A stretch of 15,642 nt of DNA from Spirogloea muscicola (lineage: Eukaryota; Streptophyta; Zygnematophyceae; Spirogloeales; Spirogloeaceae), in assembly GCA_009602725.1 (NCBI GenBank), contig WELB01000113.1, positions 362,785-378,426 of the forward strand, given 5' to 3'. The notes under the pieces are model-generated. The model saw only the letters and a list, made by a program, of their open reading frames with translations, made no database searches and was not told where the DNA came from. This document shows, in pieces, positions 1-8,089 of this stretch (positions are counted from its first letter, which is position 1; each line of letters starts with the position of its first letter). The position numbers were made by a program, and so were the translations under genes.

Positions 1-450
1 GATGGGCGCGGCGTCGCGGGGCGCGGGCTTCCCCTTGACGCGGATCCAGTGGTAGCCGCAGGCGAAGAGCAGGCCGCGGGCGCAGAGGCGGACGGGCCAG
101 AGCGAGGCGCGGCGCCACGGCGAGAAGGGCCGCGTGAGCGTGTCGCGCGCGCCCACCAGCGCCACTTTGGTGGACAGGTAGCCCATGAGGAGCATGAGGA
201 GTAGCAGCAGGACGCGGATGAGGAAGAGCGGGAGCACGACGGCGGTGCGCAGGACCTCGTAGACGCCAGTGATGCTGTAGCTGTTGTTCTGGAACGGGTT
301 GAAGGGCATGTCGGGCCCCAGCACCGGCGGCCTGCCCAGCGGGAACTCGCCCTCGCCCTCCGCCGCCGCCGCCGCCGCCGCCGCCGCCGACTCGCAGCTC
401 GCGGCCGCCGCGGCGGCCGCCGCCGTCACTGCCATGAGGGCGCCAGCCAT
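1..450 (-). CDS. Lysophospholipid acyltransferase (LPCAT/LPEAT-like), N-terminal part, runs off the window edge
   Basis: The frame is open from an ATG at 450 to the left edge, giving 150 residues. The first 47 residues are low-complexity Ala/Glu-rich sequence encoded by a GCC/GGC repeat. A second in-frame ATG at 309 starts MPFNPFQNN, and the NPF motif is typical of the start of the conserved part of plant and animal LPCAT/LPEAT enzymes. A strong hydrophobic segment follows at residues 69-92. Near the edge is GYHWIRVKGKPAP, like the G(Y/F)xxIxVKG stretch that precedes the catalytic HX4D box. That box lies outside the window, so activity cannot be judged. The family re-acylates lysophospholipids with acyl-CoA in the ER membrane. 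The start may be 450, 435 or 309; I prefer 309 or 435 because the ATG at 450 overlaps the start of the divergent gene. The family call is by recognition only. Confidence 0.72.
   Translation of the reverse strand, partial: MAGALMAVTAAAAAAAASCESAAAAAAAAAEGEGEFPLGRPPVLGPDMPFNPFQNNSYSITGVYEVLRTAVVLPLFLIRVLLLLLMLLMGYLSTKVALVGARDTLTRPFSPWRRASLWPVRLCARGLLFACGYHWIRVKGKPAPRDAAPI
359..424. repeat. GCC/CCG trinucleotide tract
   Basis: A run of about nine CCG units (from about 359) followed by GC-only sequence encodes poly-alanine in the acyltransferase N-terminus, and also in the open frame on the other strand. It sits just inside the divergent gene starts, so it is also part of the shared 5' region. 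Confidence 0.7.
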
Positions 451-1607
451 GGCCCTGTACGGCGCGCTGGAGACGGGCTCCGTCGAGCTCCCGCTCCAGG
501 TCTACAACCGCGAGGTGAGCGCCTGCCGCCGCCGAGACGGCGCCCCCAACTGTCACCGCCGCATTGCGGTGCTGGTGCCAGAGGCGCGGCTGCAGCCTGA
601 CGTGGCTGGACTCCTGCCGCCATTCCGCTCGCAGCGCTCCCACCTCGGCTTCATCCTCTCGTGCTACGACGCATTCGTGCATTACGACCGCGCCACGGAC
701 ACGTTCTCGGCGAGGTGACCGTCCGGGGCCCCCCTGGCACTTGCAAGCCTGTCGAAGCTGGGCAGGTTGCTCGTCTCGGCGAGCTTTGCCATGGACTGTC
801 TAGCCCTGGACTGGCAACCTGACCGTCACTTGGGCTCGCCCAGCTGGCTTGGACTGATGGGCGCTCCTTCATGCAGGTATCCGTCGCACGGCAAGCGGGA
901 GCCGGTGCACGAGGCGAGCGTCCCGCGGGCTCACGTCCGCACGGCGCCAACAGCGACCAACGCGCACGAGCTGTTCCGACCAGAGCCCGGCCAGGAGCTG
1001 CGGCCCGACGACCACGTCGAGGTCCAGTGGCGACGCAGCAAGAGCTTTCCCTTTGGTGAGCATTCAGAAGCTCCAGCAAACGCTTGCAGAACTCCAGCCA
1101 TGTCCATCACGTGGACAATTGGCTGCATGGAGGCCGCATGCTTCGTCGGGCTTCCTCTTGCAGCGGTGTTGTGACACTGAATGTGCTTACATTTCTACCA
1201 GCCTTCTGCACGGGCTCAGGGTGGTGGTACGGCGTCGTGGGCCATGCCCGGCACTGCGATGGAAGACCGTGCCTCTGCCACAAAGACGGTGTGTCCAACC
1301 TCCAGCTTTGCGGCAACTTGGGCCACCCATTGTTGCTTGAGCAGGCTGTTGTCGGCGGCCTGGCTAAAGAGCGGCTGTGTTTCTTGCTGGCTCTTGGCGG
1401 TGGCGGTGCACAGGCACGGTTTGGCTAGAGTTCCGGCACTACCGCGAGGAGTCGCGGTGGCGACGCGCAGCTGTGAGCCGGACGGTTGCAGCGGAAGTGC
1501 CAGACGCGCCCACCGATGGATGCTATGGCGGCATGCGCGTGCTGCGCGACCCGCTCGAGGTCGCTGCCTGGCAAGCCATGTGGCCACGGGGCGAGCTCCT
1601 CGCCTGA
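449..1607 (+). CDS. F-box-associated family protein (plant type), four exons, no F-box visible
   Basis: Proposed exons are 449-714, 877-1055, 1220-1288 and 1414-1607, joined by GT-AG introns of 162, 164 and 125 bases. They splice in frame to 235 residues ending at TGA 1605-1607. The product follows the C-terminal half of a land-plant F-box family (Arabidopsis At2g26850-type). Recognisable blocks are LGFILSCYDAFVHYD (residues 66-80), ARYPSHGKR, DDHVEVQWRRSKSFPFG (133-149), WWYGVVGHARHCDG (150-163), TVWLEFRHYREESRWRR (173-189) and DGCYGGMRVL (206-215) with a closing WQAMWP. Every junction falls inside one of these blocks, which supports the splice sites. Land-plant members carry an F-box upstream that docks to SKP1 in SCF ubiquitin ligases. 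None is visible here, and the upstream DNA encodes the acyltransferase on the other strand. Alternative starts are ATG 434 or an upstream exon. Confidence 0.8.
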
Positions 1608-2060
1608 CTCGAAGTGCAAGCAACGATAGACCAGCTCCACTGGACCTCGTCCGCATTGCCCAGCCGGTGCTGCGCAACATGCGAAGTTGCTCATTCTTGC
1701 AACTAGGCGCACGTGCTGATCAAGCTTCATTGAACAGAGTGTTAAACGTAAATTAGCGTAGCTAGAAATTGGCGTAGCTTACTTGTTGCACTTGCGGTAT
1801 AGAGGTTTATATTGAAGGGTGAGGACCCCGTGGTGGACTAGCTCTTAGCTGCAGATGCCCTGCTAGACCATTGCAATCAGCCTCAGCAACGCCACTCAAC
1901 CATTGTGCCGACGCAATGGTATGAATGATTAGGGCGGGCTTGCTGTCGATAGCTCAGTTCTGATCATGAGAAATGACGTGAAACAAGTGATGAAGGGCTT
2001 GATTGGCCAAGTACAAAGGCAAGCACATCTACATGTACCTCGTGCACTGCTTTGCCAACC
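1608..2060. other. Intergenic: 3' flank of the F-box-associated gene
   Basis: No supported gene. This probably holds the 3' UTR of the gene ending at 1607. I found no TGTAA box, the usual poly(A) signal of volvocine green algae, on the plus strand here. The short open frames in this stretch lack family resemblance and splice context. Confidence 0.5.
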
Positions 2061-2062
2061 CG

Positions 2063-2640
2063 CTTCATAACCACAGGTCAACAAGCAGACATTGCTGTTG
2101 GTCTCCGCACACTGGACAGCGACTTTCAAGCCCATCTGCCATCAAGAAGCTCGTCGAGCTTTCTGGTGCAAAGCATGAGCCTGAGATCGCTGCAAACAGA
2201 CTGACAAAGACAACGCAAAAACGACAGAAATGCTCCCGGCAAGCCCATCTCAGCTGGAAGGACTTCCTCACGTCGTTCATATCCTAGATCAGCAATACCC
2301 TCGAGTACGGCATTGGATATGTGGACCTATGCTACCAAAGATGTCGACTGCCACTGATCAGGTGGTGATTGTAGTGGGGCTAGTCAATATAGGGTCGCGT
2401 TTCCCTCTGCTCTGCACTACCCACTGCATGGCCAGCAATGTAGGTCAATGCTGGACCTTTGCATGCCTCCATAACTATCACATTGACTGAGGCATGTGAT
2501 CTCACGCCAAGGGGTATAAGTTACAATGCCAAAAGTGCCGGCATGATGGTGATGGCATCGCTGGGCGTCCGTGGTGATTGGCATGATGAACATGGGTGTA
2601 AGGATCCCTCTGTCTTCATCTACCTGGAGGCACGGCCATT
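2063..2640 (-). mobile_element. Decayed LINE C-terminal copy (same subfamily as 6905-7727)
   Basis: Read on the minus strand, this stretch can be followed base by base against the copy at 6905-7727, with many substitutions and indels. Matching landmarks in order are CATCA..CCAATCACCACGG (about 2590-2570), GCTGGCCATGCAGTGGG (around 2430), GCAGTCGACATCTTTGG (around 2345), GAGATGGGCTTGCC (around 2235), TTTGCACCAGAAAGCT (around 2170) and a final TTGACCTGTGGTTATGA. The last corresponds to the conserved LTRGY terminus. All frames are broken. It lies apart from the main array, so it is probably an older, independent insertion. Confidence 0.8.
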
Positions 2641-3316
2641 GCCTCCTCCATTATTGGCCAACATTGAATGAATGGCCTATGCAATAGAACCATGCAACAA
2701 GCTCTGCTAGGCGCAGGCTGGCTTTGGTGTGCAAAGACGCGGGCAAACTTAGCTTTGAAGCGGACTTCACCATTAAGCACGTGGAGTCTGACTAGAGGCT
2801 CTGGCTTTGCACTGTTGACCAGCTAGTTAACTTGTGACCTTGACAATGACATGCCGAGTCACTGGCTCGTGCGCCACTGGTTGCTAGTGCCATCCAAAGG
2901 CTTGTGTCAGTGCTCGTTTGCAGCTAGGCTGGTGCATGTTGGCCACTGCTTAGCAGCACCCAGGGTGGACAGACATTTGGCACTTCTTGAGCCAGGTGCT
3001 GCATGCGAGCTCACGCTGCCAGCAATGTTGATGATATGCCGCCACTTGCGTGCCGCTTGAGGCCTGCCTGCTTTGAGCACTTCGCGACTGCACAATGCTG
3101 ACATGGGCTACGAGCTCGCCTCCACATTGTGGAAGCTCTCTCTGACGACCACCATTGACCAGGCGCACCACGATAGTGGCCGTCAGAGCTCAGGAGCGCG
3201 GTCTGCACAGCAAGAGCAGCAGGAGCGTACAAGCTCAGCTGGCAATGGGGGGTGGCATAGGAGGCAGGGAAGGCAGATGAGGAGGGCGGGGACAGCGAGT
3301 GCAGTAGCAGGGAGCC
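2641..3316. other. Intergenic, no gene recognised
   Basis: Only short open frames without recognisable motifs. The stretch downstream of 3317 could hold further exons of the minus-strand gene, because the apparent stop at 3317 overlaps a donor-like AG|GTGAGG. Splicing to the acceptor-like CTTGCTGTGCAG near 3210 would meet a stop after a few codons. Confidence 0.4.
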
Positions 3317-4582
3317 TCACCTGACCCGTGTAGGGCCGCCCCCTTTTAAGACGAGCTTGCGTAGTCCGCGACGCATGGCAGACGTGAGAGAGCCCTGGCG
3401 CTGCACCTTGCCGGCACCATCTGGGGACCCATCGCCGCCGCCACCGCCATCCTCGGAAAGGGGCTCCATGGACTCTCCGCCGACGCCAGAGCCGCCGCTG
3501 CCCCGAAGCGCGTGGGGGCCCGGCGCGACGGCAATGGGGCCGACAGTGTCAGGCCCAACGGGGCCGAGTGACGCGTAGAGCGGCGCGTGCTCTGCACGCC
3601 GCGGGTTGAGGATGCCCAGAGCCTGCAGCCGCTCCGCCGTCTCAAAGAACATCTCCAGCGACACCGGCTCCACGTCGGGCACCACCTTCCAGTGCATGCC
3701 GCGACCGCCCAGCCCGCCAAAACGCGTACTGCCGCCGGGCCCCCCGCCCCCGCCGCTGCCGCTGCTTCCGCCTGGTGAAGCACAGTTGTCGCTGCTGCCA
3801 CCGGCGCCGCCACCGATGCTGCTGCTGGTGCCGCCGATGGCAGGAGTGAGCGATGGAGACTCGCTGCCACCAAACGAGGGCGAATCGGCGGTCGGCGACG
3901 ACGAGGAGCGGCGCAGCAGGCTGCCGCGCCGTGCGGTCTTGCCGCCGCCGGAGGCCGGCGAGGGTGGGGCGTGCGGCGGCAGCGCCGGCTGCTTGGCGCC
4001 GCTAATCCACTGCTTGTGCTTGTCGCAAAGCGGGCAGTCGCCGGTGAGCTCGTAGCCCGGCGCGGGGCACGGCAGGACGTGGATGCGCTTGAACGACACC
4101 GTCACCTTGGACGACCACCCGTCGCCGGCGCCCGCCGTCTCGTCGTCGTTGGCGCCGCCGCCAGAGCTCACGAGGCGCGGCGGCGGGAGGGGCCTGGCTG
4201 CTACGGCGCCGCCGTCGTCAAGTGGGCTGTCGGCGCCGGGGTCGAGGTCGTCGTCGGCGGCGGCGGCGGCGGCCTGGGCGGCGGTGACGAGGAGGAAGGG
4301 GTGCTTGCGGCCGTGGGAGGCCCACCAGCCGTCGAAGCGGGAGGTGGTGAATCGCTCGGGCGCGTAGATGGGGTAGGCGTACCCGACGCCGTCCTCGTCG
4401 ACGCGTAGCGAGACGCGGAACGGCACCTTGCTGTTGGTGCCCGCGGCGACGGTGAAGGTGGCGCCGGGCGCCGACAACGCGAAGGTGGCGCCACCGCGCG
4501 CGTCCGCCACCTCCAGCAGCGGCTCGCCCAGCTGGTCCAGGATCTGCAGCTCGTAGTCGATGCCCAGGTGCCGCGTCTTCAT
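3317..4582 (-). CDS. Unrecognised Gly/Ser-rich protein with N-terminal beta-rich domain and Cys/His motif
   Basis: From ATG 4582 this single open frame gives 421 residues, ending at TGA 3317-3319. The frame stays open upstream to about 4737 but without an ATG. Residues 1-103 look folded and beta-rich (GIDYELQILDQLGEPLLEV, FRVSLRVDEDGVGYAYPI, SRFDGWWASHGRKHPFLL). A disordered Ala/Asp/Pro linker follows. Next comes KVTVSFKRIHVLPC with Cys172, Cys183, Cys186 and His189, a possible single metal site. Residues 208-290 are Ser/Gly-rich and likely disordered. A conserved-looking stretch, KVVPDVEPVSLEMFFETAER, is near 299-318, and the basic tail holds QRQGSLTSAMRRGLRKLVLK. Arg-Arg-x-Ser sites could be phosphorylated. 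I do not recognise the family. The last codons sit on a donor-like AG|GTGAGG, so the C-terminus could be extended by splicing. Confidence 0.65.
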   Translation of the reverse strand: MKTRHLGIDYELQILDQLGEPLLEVADARGGATFALSAPGATFTVAAGTNSKVPFRVSLRVDEDGVGYAYPIYAPERFTTSRFDGWWASHGRKHPFLLVTAAQAAAAAADDDLDPGADSPLDDGGAVAARPLPPPRLVSSGGGANDDETAGAGDGWSSKVTVSFKRIHVLPCPAPGYELTGDCPLCDKHKQWISGAKQPALPPHAPPSPASGGGKTARRGSLLRRSSSSPTADSPSFGGSESPSLTPAIGGTSSSIGGGAGGSSDNCASPGGSSGSGGGGGPGGSTRFGGLGGRGMHWKVVPDVEPVSLEMFFETAERLQALGILNPRRAEHAPLYASLGPVGPDTVGPIAVAPGPHALRGSGGSGVGGESMEPLSEDGGGGGDGSPDGAGKVQRQGSLTSAMRRGLRKLVLKGGGPTRVR

Positions 4583-4850
4583 GGCGCCGGTGCCCGCCGC
4601 CACGCCGCGGGCAGGCGGGGCGGAGGCGAGGGGGGCGACGGCTGCGACTGGCGCGCCAGCTGGGGGGCGCGCAGCTCCGCCGGCGGGAACGAAGGGCCGC
4701 CCTGACAACCCCGGCGCTGTCTTGCTTTTTTCCCCGACTCAGGGCCCCCCATCACTCCACACCCTCCATTTCTCCTTCTGACGATTGCTTTTCATCACCG
4801 GGCTGGTCACCTTGCAGCAGCCTCTGGTTTGCGCAGCGGGGTTGCTCTTC
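4583..4850. promoter_or_regulatory. Probable 5' region of the minus-strand gene at 3317-4582
   Basis: GC-rich DNA continuing open on the minus strand to about 4737 without an ATG, then less structured sequence up to the retrotransposon array. Assigned as 5' UTR and promoter by position only; no core promoter motif was identified. Confidence 0.3.
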
Positions 4851-4857
4851 CTCATAG

Positions 4858-4893
4858 CCTCTCCGACCTGCGCCTGCTTAGCAGGAGAAGAAG
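4858..4893 (+). mobile_element. LINE terminal fragment (SDLRLLSR)
   Basis: The frame reads LSDLRLLSR and contains the near-palindrome CTGCTTAGCAG, as at the end of the copy at 5066-6005. It is only about 35 bases long and its upstream LINE sequence is missing. It butts onto a tail in the opposite orientation. Confidence 0.55.
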
Positions 4894-4894
4894 A

Positions 4895-4985
4895 AGTGGC
4901 ACTCCCAATGGGGGCAAGGGCTGCGAAAAGCCAGCCCAAAAAGAATTCACAAAGGTTCAGAGGGGCCTAAGAGCGGTGAGCAGCT
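4895..4985 (-). mobile_element. LINE 3' tail, reverse orientation, with hairpin
   Basis: Read on the minus strand it has the tail order seen elsewhere: CTGAACCTTTGTGAATTC (a decayed GACCTTGTCCA box), then TTTTTGGGCTGG...CAGCCC (hairpin stem at 4918-4923 with 4932-4937), then CCATTGGGAGTGCCACTTC, equivalent to the usual CAATGGGCGAGCACTTTC. Confidence 0.7.
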
Positions 4986-4997
4986 ACAAAGGGGCCT

Positions 4998-5065
4998 GAA
5001 GCAGGGGTTACTGAGTGGTTAGTAGCTGCTTTGTTTTTTCTTGTGTGCTTGTCATTTCTGCTGCT
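4998..5065 (+). mobile_element. LINE terminal fragment and start of tail
   Basis: AGCAGGGGTTACTGAGTG encodes the SRGY-stop end, followed by GTAGCTGCTTTGTTTTTTCTTGTGTGCTTG, as after other copies. It directly precedes the longest LINE copy, so two elements are joined tail to body. Confidence 0.7.
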
Positions 5066-6005
5066 TCGCCTTACGCGCGTCCAAGCGCGCATCGCGGCAG
5101 TGGTCGACAAGGCCGCCTACACCACCGCCGTGCTCCAGCTCCCCGAGGCCGACTTGCGCGGGCGCGCGAGACTCCACTCGGCCTCTTCCCCGGGGGCTGC
5201 GGCGTGGCTCCAGGCCCTCCCCCTCTACGACGCCCTCACCCTCCCGGACGAGGTATTCCGAAGTGCCGTCCACCGGCTCCTGGGCCTGCTGCCGCCATGT
5301 CTCCAGGGTGTGCGTCAATGTGAGTGTGGCGAGCGCGGGACCGAGCCTGGAGAGCTGGCTGCTCATGTTCTGCGCTGTTCCCACGGCGGAGAGCGGACAG
5401 CGGCCCACGACCGCCTCCGCGACGTAATGCATGGCATCCTGTTGGAGGCTGGTTTCTCCGTGGCAGCAGAGCACTCCGGAATCATGCCAATCCAGCACAG
5501 GGCCGACGGTCTCCATGCCAGGCGTGTAGACCTGGTGGCCACCCGACAGGCCGGCGGGCCACGTCTTCTCCTGGACGTGGTGACTACTGATGCCTATGAC
5601 CGCTCACACCCAGCCAAATGTGCCACCACGGCTGGGTATGCGGTCGCCTGCGCTGCTCGGGCCAAAGAGCTGAAGTACGCGGATCATCCGCGGGAAGACG
5701 AGTTCTTCCCGTTGGCCATCGACACACATGGGGCGCTGGGCGCTCGGTGGCTCGAGCTGCTCACCCAGCTCGCCCGCCACACCATCGCCCGGCGCTTCCA
5801 TGGGGAGCCGGTTGACTTCCCTGCAGCCGGGTCGCTGGCGCAAGTGTATCGAATGCGCCTGGCCGTCTCGCTGCAGAGGTCCATGGCCCGGGCGCTGCAC
5901 CTTCGTGCCGGCAGAGCCCTCGCTGCTGCCTCTGGCTCTGGCCAGGGGACCCACTTCCAGGAGCCCAGCATCTCTGATCTGCGGCTGCTTAGCAGGGGTT
6001 ACTGA
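5066..6005 (+). mobile_element. 5'-truncated LINE copy: Cys/His finger plus restriction-like endonuclease (RT C-terminus)
   Basis: One open frame covers 5031-6005. The element-derived part starts around 5070-5080, and the frame's first codon at 5031 is TTG in the preceding tail, so this is not an intact gene start. Using that frame (324 residues), blocks in order are RARLHSASSPGAAAWLQALP (45-64), found after the polymerase domain in many RLE LINEs; a finger with C97, C99, H112 and C116; and the endonuclease residues D167 (RRVDLV), D182 (LLLDVV) and K215 (AKELKYA). FFPLAIDTHGALGARWLELL and the terminal SISDLRLLSRGY follow. In R2-like elements these domains nick the target DNA for target-primed reverse transcription. 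The polymerase and 5' part are absent, as expected from 5' truncation. The frame is undamaged, suggesting a young insertion. Confidence 0.85.
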
Positions 6006-6136
6006 GTGTCTCGTAGCAGCTTTGTTTCTGTTACTTAGCGCTTCCCCTGGCCCCCTTCTCGTACTCTGTTCATTCTTTTTCGGGCTGGTTGTTCCAGCCC
6101 CTTTTCTCAATGGGCGAGCACTTTCTTCTTCTTCCT
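6006..6136 (+). mobile_element. 3' tail of the LINE copy at 5066-6005
   Basis: Begins right after the TGA: GTGTCTCGTAGCAGC, TTAGCGCTTCCCCTGGCCCC, TCTCGTACTCTGTTCATTC, then a perfect hairpin with stem GGGCTGG 6082-6088, loop TTGTT and stem CCAGCCC 6094-6100. It closes with CTCAATGGGCGAGCACTTTC and a short TTC run. This is the reference tail for the array. Confidence 0.85.
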
Positions 6137-6270
6137 TAGGGCTTCGCCTGGCTTCCCCCCCCCTCTTCTTGTACTCTGTTCATTCGTTTTGGGCTCCCTT
6201 TCAATTCATGCGCCCCGCGTGCCTTCTCTCTTTTGGGCTGGCTGTTCCAGCCCATATTCTCAATGGGCGA
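6137..6270 (+). mobile_element. Second LINE tail without coding part
   Basis: Immediately repeats the tail: TTAGGGCTTCGCCTGGC, CTTGTACTCTGTTCATTC, hairpin GGGCTGG 6235-6241 / loop CTGTT / CCAGCCC 6247-6253, and CTCAATGGGCGAGCCCTTC. An extra segment of about 40 bases (6195-6230) lies before the hairpin. No endonuclease coding sequence precedes it. Confidence 0.75.
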
Positions 6271-6290
6271 GCCCTTCTTCCTCCCCTCAG

Positions 6291-6400
6291 CTCATCTGAC
6301 TTCCTACTGCTGACACGGGGGTATTGAGGGCGCCCTGTCTGCCTAGCCTTTGGCTCCGTCTTGAACACCTGTATGCATCTGGCTGGCAGTTTACAGCCGA
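6291..6400 (+). mobile_element. LINE terminal fragment (SDFLLLTRGY-stop) with diverged tail
   Basis: TCATCTGACTTCCTACTGCT reads SSDFLLL and continues TRGY-stop, a variant of the common terminus. About 55 bases later comes GGCTG 6381-6385 ... CAGCC 6394-6398, the tail hairpin in decayed form, preceded by TTGAACACCTGTATGC, which resembles the GACCTTGTCCA box. Confidence 0.6.
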
Positions 6401-6497
6401 TTCTTTATATCAGCAGCCGCATTTCTTGACTGCGCCGTCCGCCCTGTTACCCTGGCCCCCTCGTGGCCAAGCAGCAGCAGCTCTTTCTAAGTATCCT

Positions 6498-6664
6498 CAA
6501 TGGCTGCTTAGCAGGGGTTACTGAGTGTCTCGTAGCTGCTTTGTTTCTGTTTCTTAGCGCTTCCCCTGGCCCCCTTCTCGTACTCTGTTTATTCTTTTTC
6601 GGGCTGGTTGTTCCAGCCCCTATTCTCAATGGGCGAGCACTTTCTCAATGGGCGAGCACTTTCT
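6498..6664 (+). mobile_element. LINE terminal fragment (LLSRGY-stop) with full tail
   Basis: CTGCTTAGCAGGGGTTACTG, then a tail nearly identical to 6006-6125, with hairpin GGGCTGG 6601-6607 / TTGTT / CCAGCCC 6613-6619. CAATGGGCGAGCACTTTCT is then duplicated in tandem (about 6627-6664), a possible slippage or re-insertion scar. Confidence 0.8.
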
Positions 6665-6689
6665 TCCGAAGGGCTGTCCGGCCTCGTCG

Positions 6690-6720
6690 GACCTTGTCCA
6701 GTCTCTTTGGGACTGGACAA
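6690..6720 (+). repeat. GACCTTGTCCA box with perfect 10-bp hairpin
   Basis: TTGTCCAGTC (6694-6703) pairs perfectly with GACTGGACAA (6711-6720) across a 7-base loop. It starts with the GACCTTGTCCA box shared by five other plus-strand copies. In those copies the box is followed by the GGGCTGG hairpin instead of a box-based stem. Confidence 0.75.
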
Positions 6721-6734
6721 TCCAGACTGGTTAC

Positions 6735-6880
6735 GGCAGTGGAAGATGAGCGCCGCAGAAGGTTGAGGAGAATGAGCTCGCCCATAGAAGAGAGGGGCTG
6801 GCAGAAGCCAGCCAAGAAAGAATGGACAAAATCCAAAGAGCTACAGGAGAATCACTCAGTAACCTCTGCTGAGGAGGCTG
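6735..6880 (-). mobile_element. LINE terminus plus tail, reverse orientation
   Basis: On the minus strand CTCAGCAGAGGTTACTGA (LSRGY-stop, about 6856-6876) is followed by TTTGTCCATTCTTTCTTGG and a 7-bp hairpin (GGCTGGC 6796-6802, GCCAGCC 6807-6813, four-base loop). Then comes CTATGGGCGAGCTCATTC. Same order as the plus-strand tails; subfamily sequence differs. Confidence 0.75.
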
Positions 6881-6904
6881 CCAGAAGTTCACAACAATCC
6901 AAGG

Positions 6905-7727
6905 AGCCTGGCAAGACTTACTTCCCTCGCCACACCTTCAGCCACAGACTGGATCACCTCACACGCCGTGGCCAACGCCTTCAGCTTCAGCGAGGCCTTT
7001 CGGACGTTGCTTCAACTCTTCCTCGGCCTCCCACCTAACTGCCTGATTGGGGCGCCAGTGTGAGTGCAGCTTCCGTGCTGAGCTCGCCACTCACATGCTG
7101 CGATGCCCCACTGAACCAGAAGTGGTGGGCATTCACAACCTCCTCCGTGATGCCCTGGCGGGTTTGCTGCGCGACGCTGGATACCGTGCGGTCGTGGAAG
7201 TGAACAACATCATACCTATCACCACGGATGCCCAGGGACGTCATCCTCGCCACACACTTGACATTGTGGGCGTGCAACCTGGTGGAGGACCACGGGCCTT
7301 GGTGGATGTCGTGGTTACGGAGGCGTATAGAAGTCCAGCATCGACACACATCGCTGGCCACGCAGTGGGCAGTGCAGAACAAAGAAAGCTGCAGCACTAC
7401 TCCGATTGCCCCCAATATGATCAGCTCCTGCCAGCGGCAATCGACATCTTTGGCTGCCTAGGTCCTGGTTTCGTTACTCTCCTTCAAAATATAGCCAGTC
7501 TAGGCTACACACGACATGCAAATGTGTTCCTGGCTGAGATGGGCTTGCCAGCTGCATATCTGTCGTTCTTGCGACGACGAGTTTCGGCCTGTTTGCAGCG
7601 TGCTCAGGCTAATGCCTTGCACCAGAAAGCTGGGCGAGCTCTAGTTGGTGGCAGAAGGGCTTCGTATCTGCCATCTAGTATTCAGACATCGATTAGCGAC
7701 CTTTATGTATTGACCCGTGGTTACTGA
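6905..7727 (+). mobile_element. 5'-truncated LINE copy, diverged subfamily, one frameshift
   Basis: The first part (about 6905-7046) reads RLTSLATPSATDWITSHAV and FRTLLQLFLGLPPNCLIG, aligning with the RARLHSASSPG and LLGLLPPCLQG blocks of the 5066 copy, then hits a stop. The frame changes near 7047, and 7047-7727 is open for 226 residues. In that part the finger is C5, C7, H16 and C20; the endonuclease has D72 (HTLDIV), D87 (ALVDVVVTEAY) and K114 (EQRKLQHYSD); then LLPAAIDIFGCLGPGF and the terminus TSISDLYVLTRGY. Codon use is less GC-rich than in the 5066 copy. The relic at 2063-2640 belongs to this subfamily. Confidence 0.82.
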
Positions 7728-7829
7728 TTGGGTCAATCTGCTATGTGGTTATGTAAGTCTTGAGATGTGCTTGCCTTTGTACTTGGCCATTTGGCATTCA
7801 TTTGTTGCAAACACACGAAATTTCCATTT

Positions 7830-7990
7830 TGGGCTTTCTGACTTGCGGCTCCTAACTAGAGGTTACTATGTGAATGTCCACCACTTGTTCCACTGCGTGC
7901 TTTAGCGCTCTCTCTTTGGACCTTGTCCACTCTTTCTGGGCTCGTCATTCACAGCCCCCGCCCCCTTTCGGAAGAGCTCACTTCTTCTAC
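7830..7990 (+). mobile_element. LINE terminal fragment (LSDLRLLTRGY) with tail
   Basis: TCTGACTTGCGGCTCCTAAC continues into TRGY, here read through without the usual stop. About 50 bases later come GACCTTGTCCA (7919-7929) and a decayed hairpin GGGCTCGTCATTCACAGCCC, then CTTTCGGAAGAGCTCAC. Only about 25 bases of coding sequence remain. Confidence 0.65.
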
Positions 7991-8029
7991 CGGGCGTGCT
8001 CTTGGGAAGCGATTTGGCCGCTTTTGGAA

Positions 8030-8085
8030 CTAGTTCAACCCCAAGGGCTGTGATAGCCAGCCCAGAAAGAACGGACAAGGTTCTG
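8030..8085 (-). mobile_element. LINE tail module, reverse orientation
   Basis: On the minus strand: CAGAACCTTGTCCGTTCTTT, then GGGCTGGCTATCACAGCCC (stem at 8045-8050 with 8058-8063). It follows directly on the tail of the copy at 8090-8697, so two tails stand in tandem. Confidence 0.7.
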
Positions 8086-8089
8086 AGGG

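Noticed and set aside
284-448. Open frame upstream of the F-box-associated gene on the plus strand
   Set aside because: It starts with TTG and is the antisense of acyltransferase codons; the Ala-rich stretch comes from the GCC repeat.
426-1128. Several minus-strand open frames over the F-box-associated gene
   Set aside because: They are Arg/Ala-rich shadows of GC-rich coding sequence with no family resemblance.
3346-4494. Plus- and minus-frame open frames within the Gly/Ser-rich gene
   Set aside because: Low-complexity shadows of the 421-residue frame.
4583-4708. Longer N-terminus for the Gly/Ser-rich protein (463 residues)
   Set aside because: The added part starts with TTG, is Ala/Pro-rich and has no ATG; ATG 4582 is the first conventional start.
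5728-6327. Open frame of 199 residues across the LINE end and tails
   Set aside because: It is in the wrong frame for the endonuclease and continues through tail repeats; its hydrophobic look comes from C/T-rich tail sequence.
6463-7038. Open frame of 191 residues between two LINE copies
   Set aside because: It runs through plus and minus tails and then out of frame over the start of the next LINE copy.
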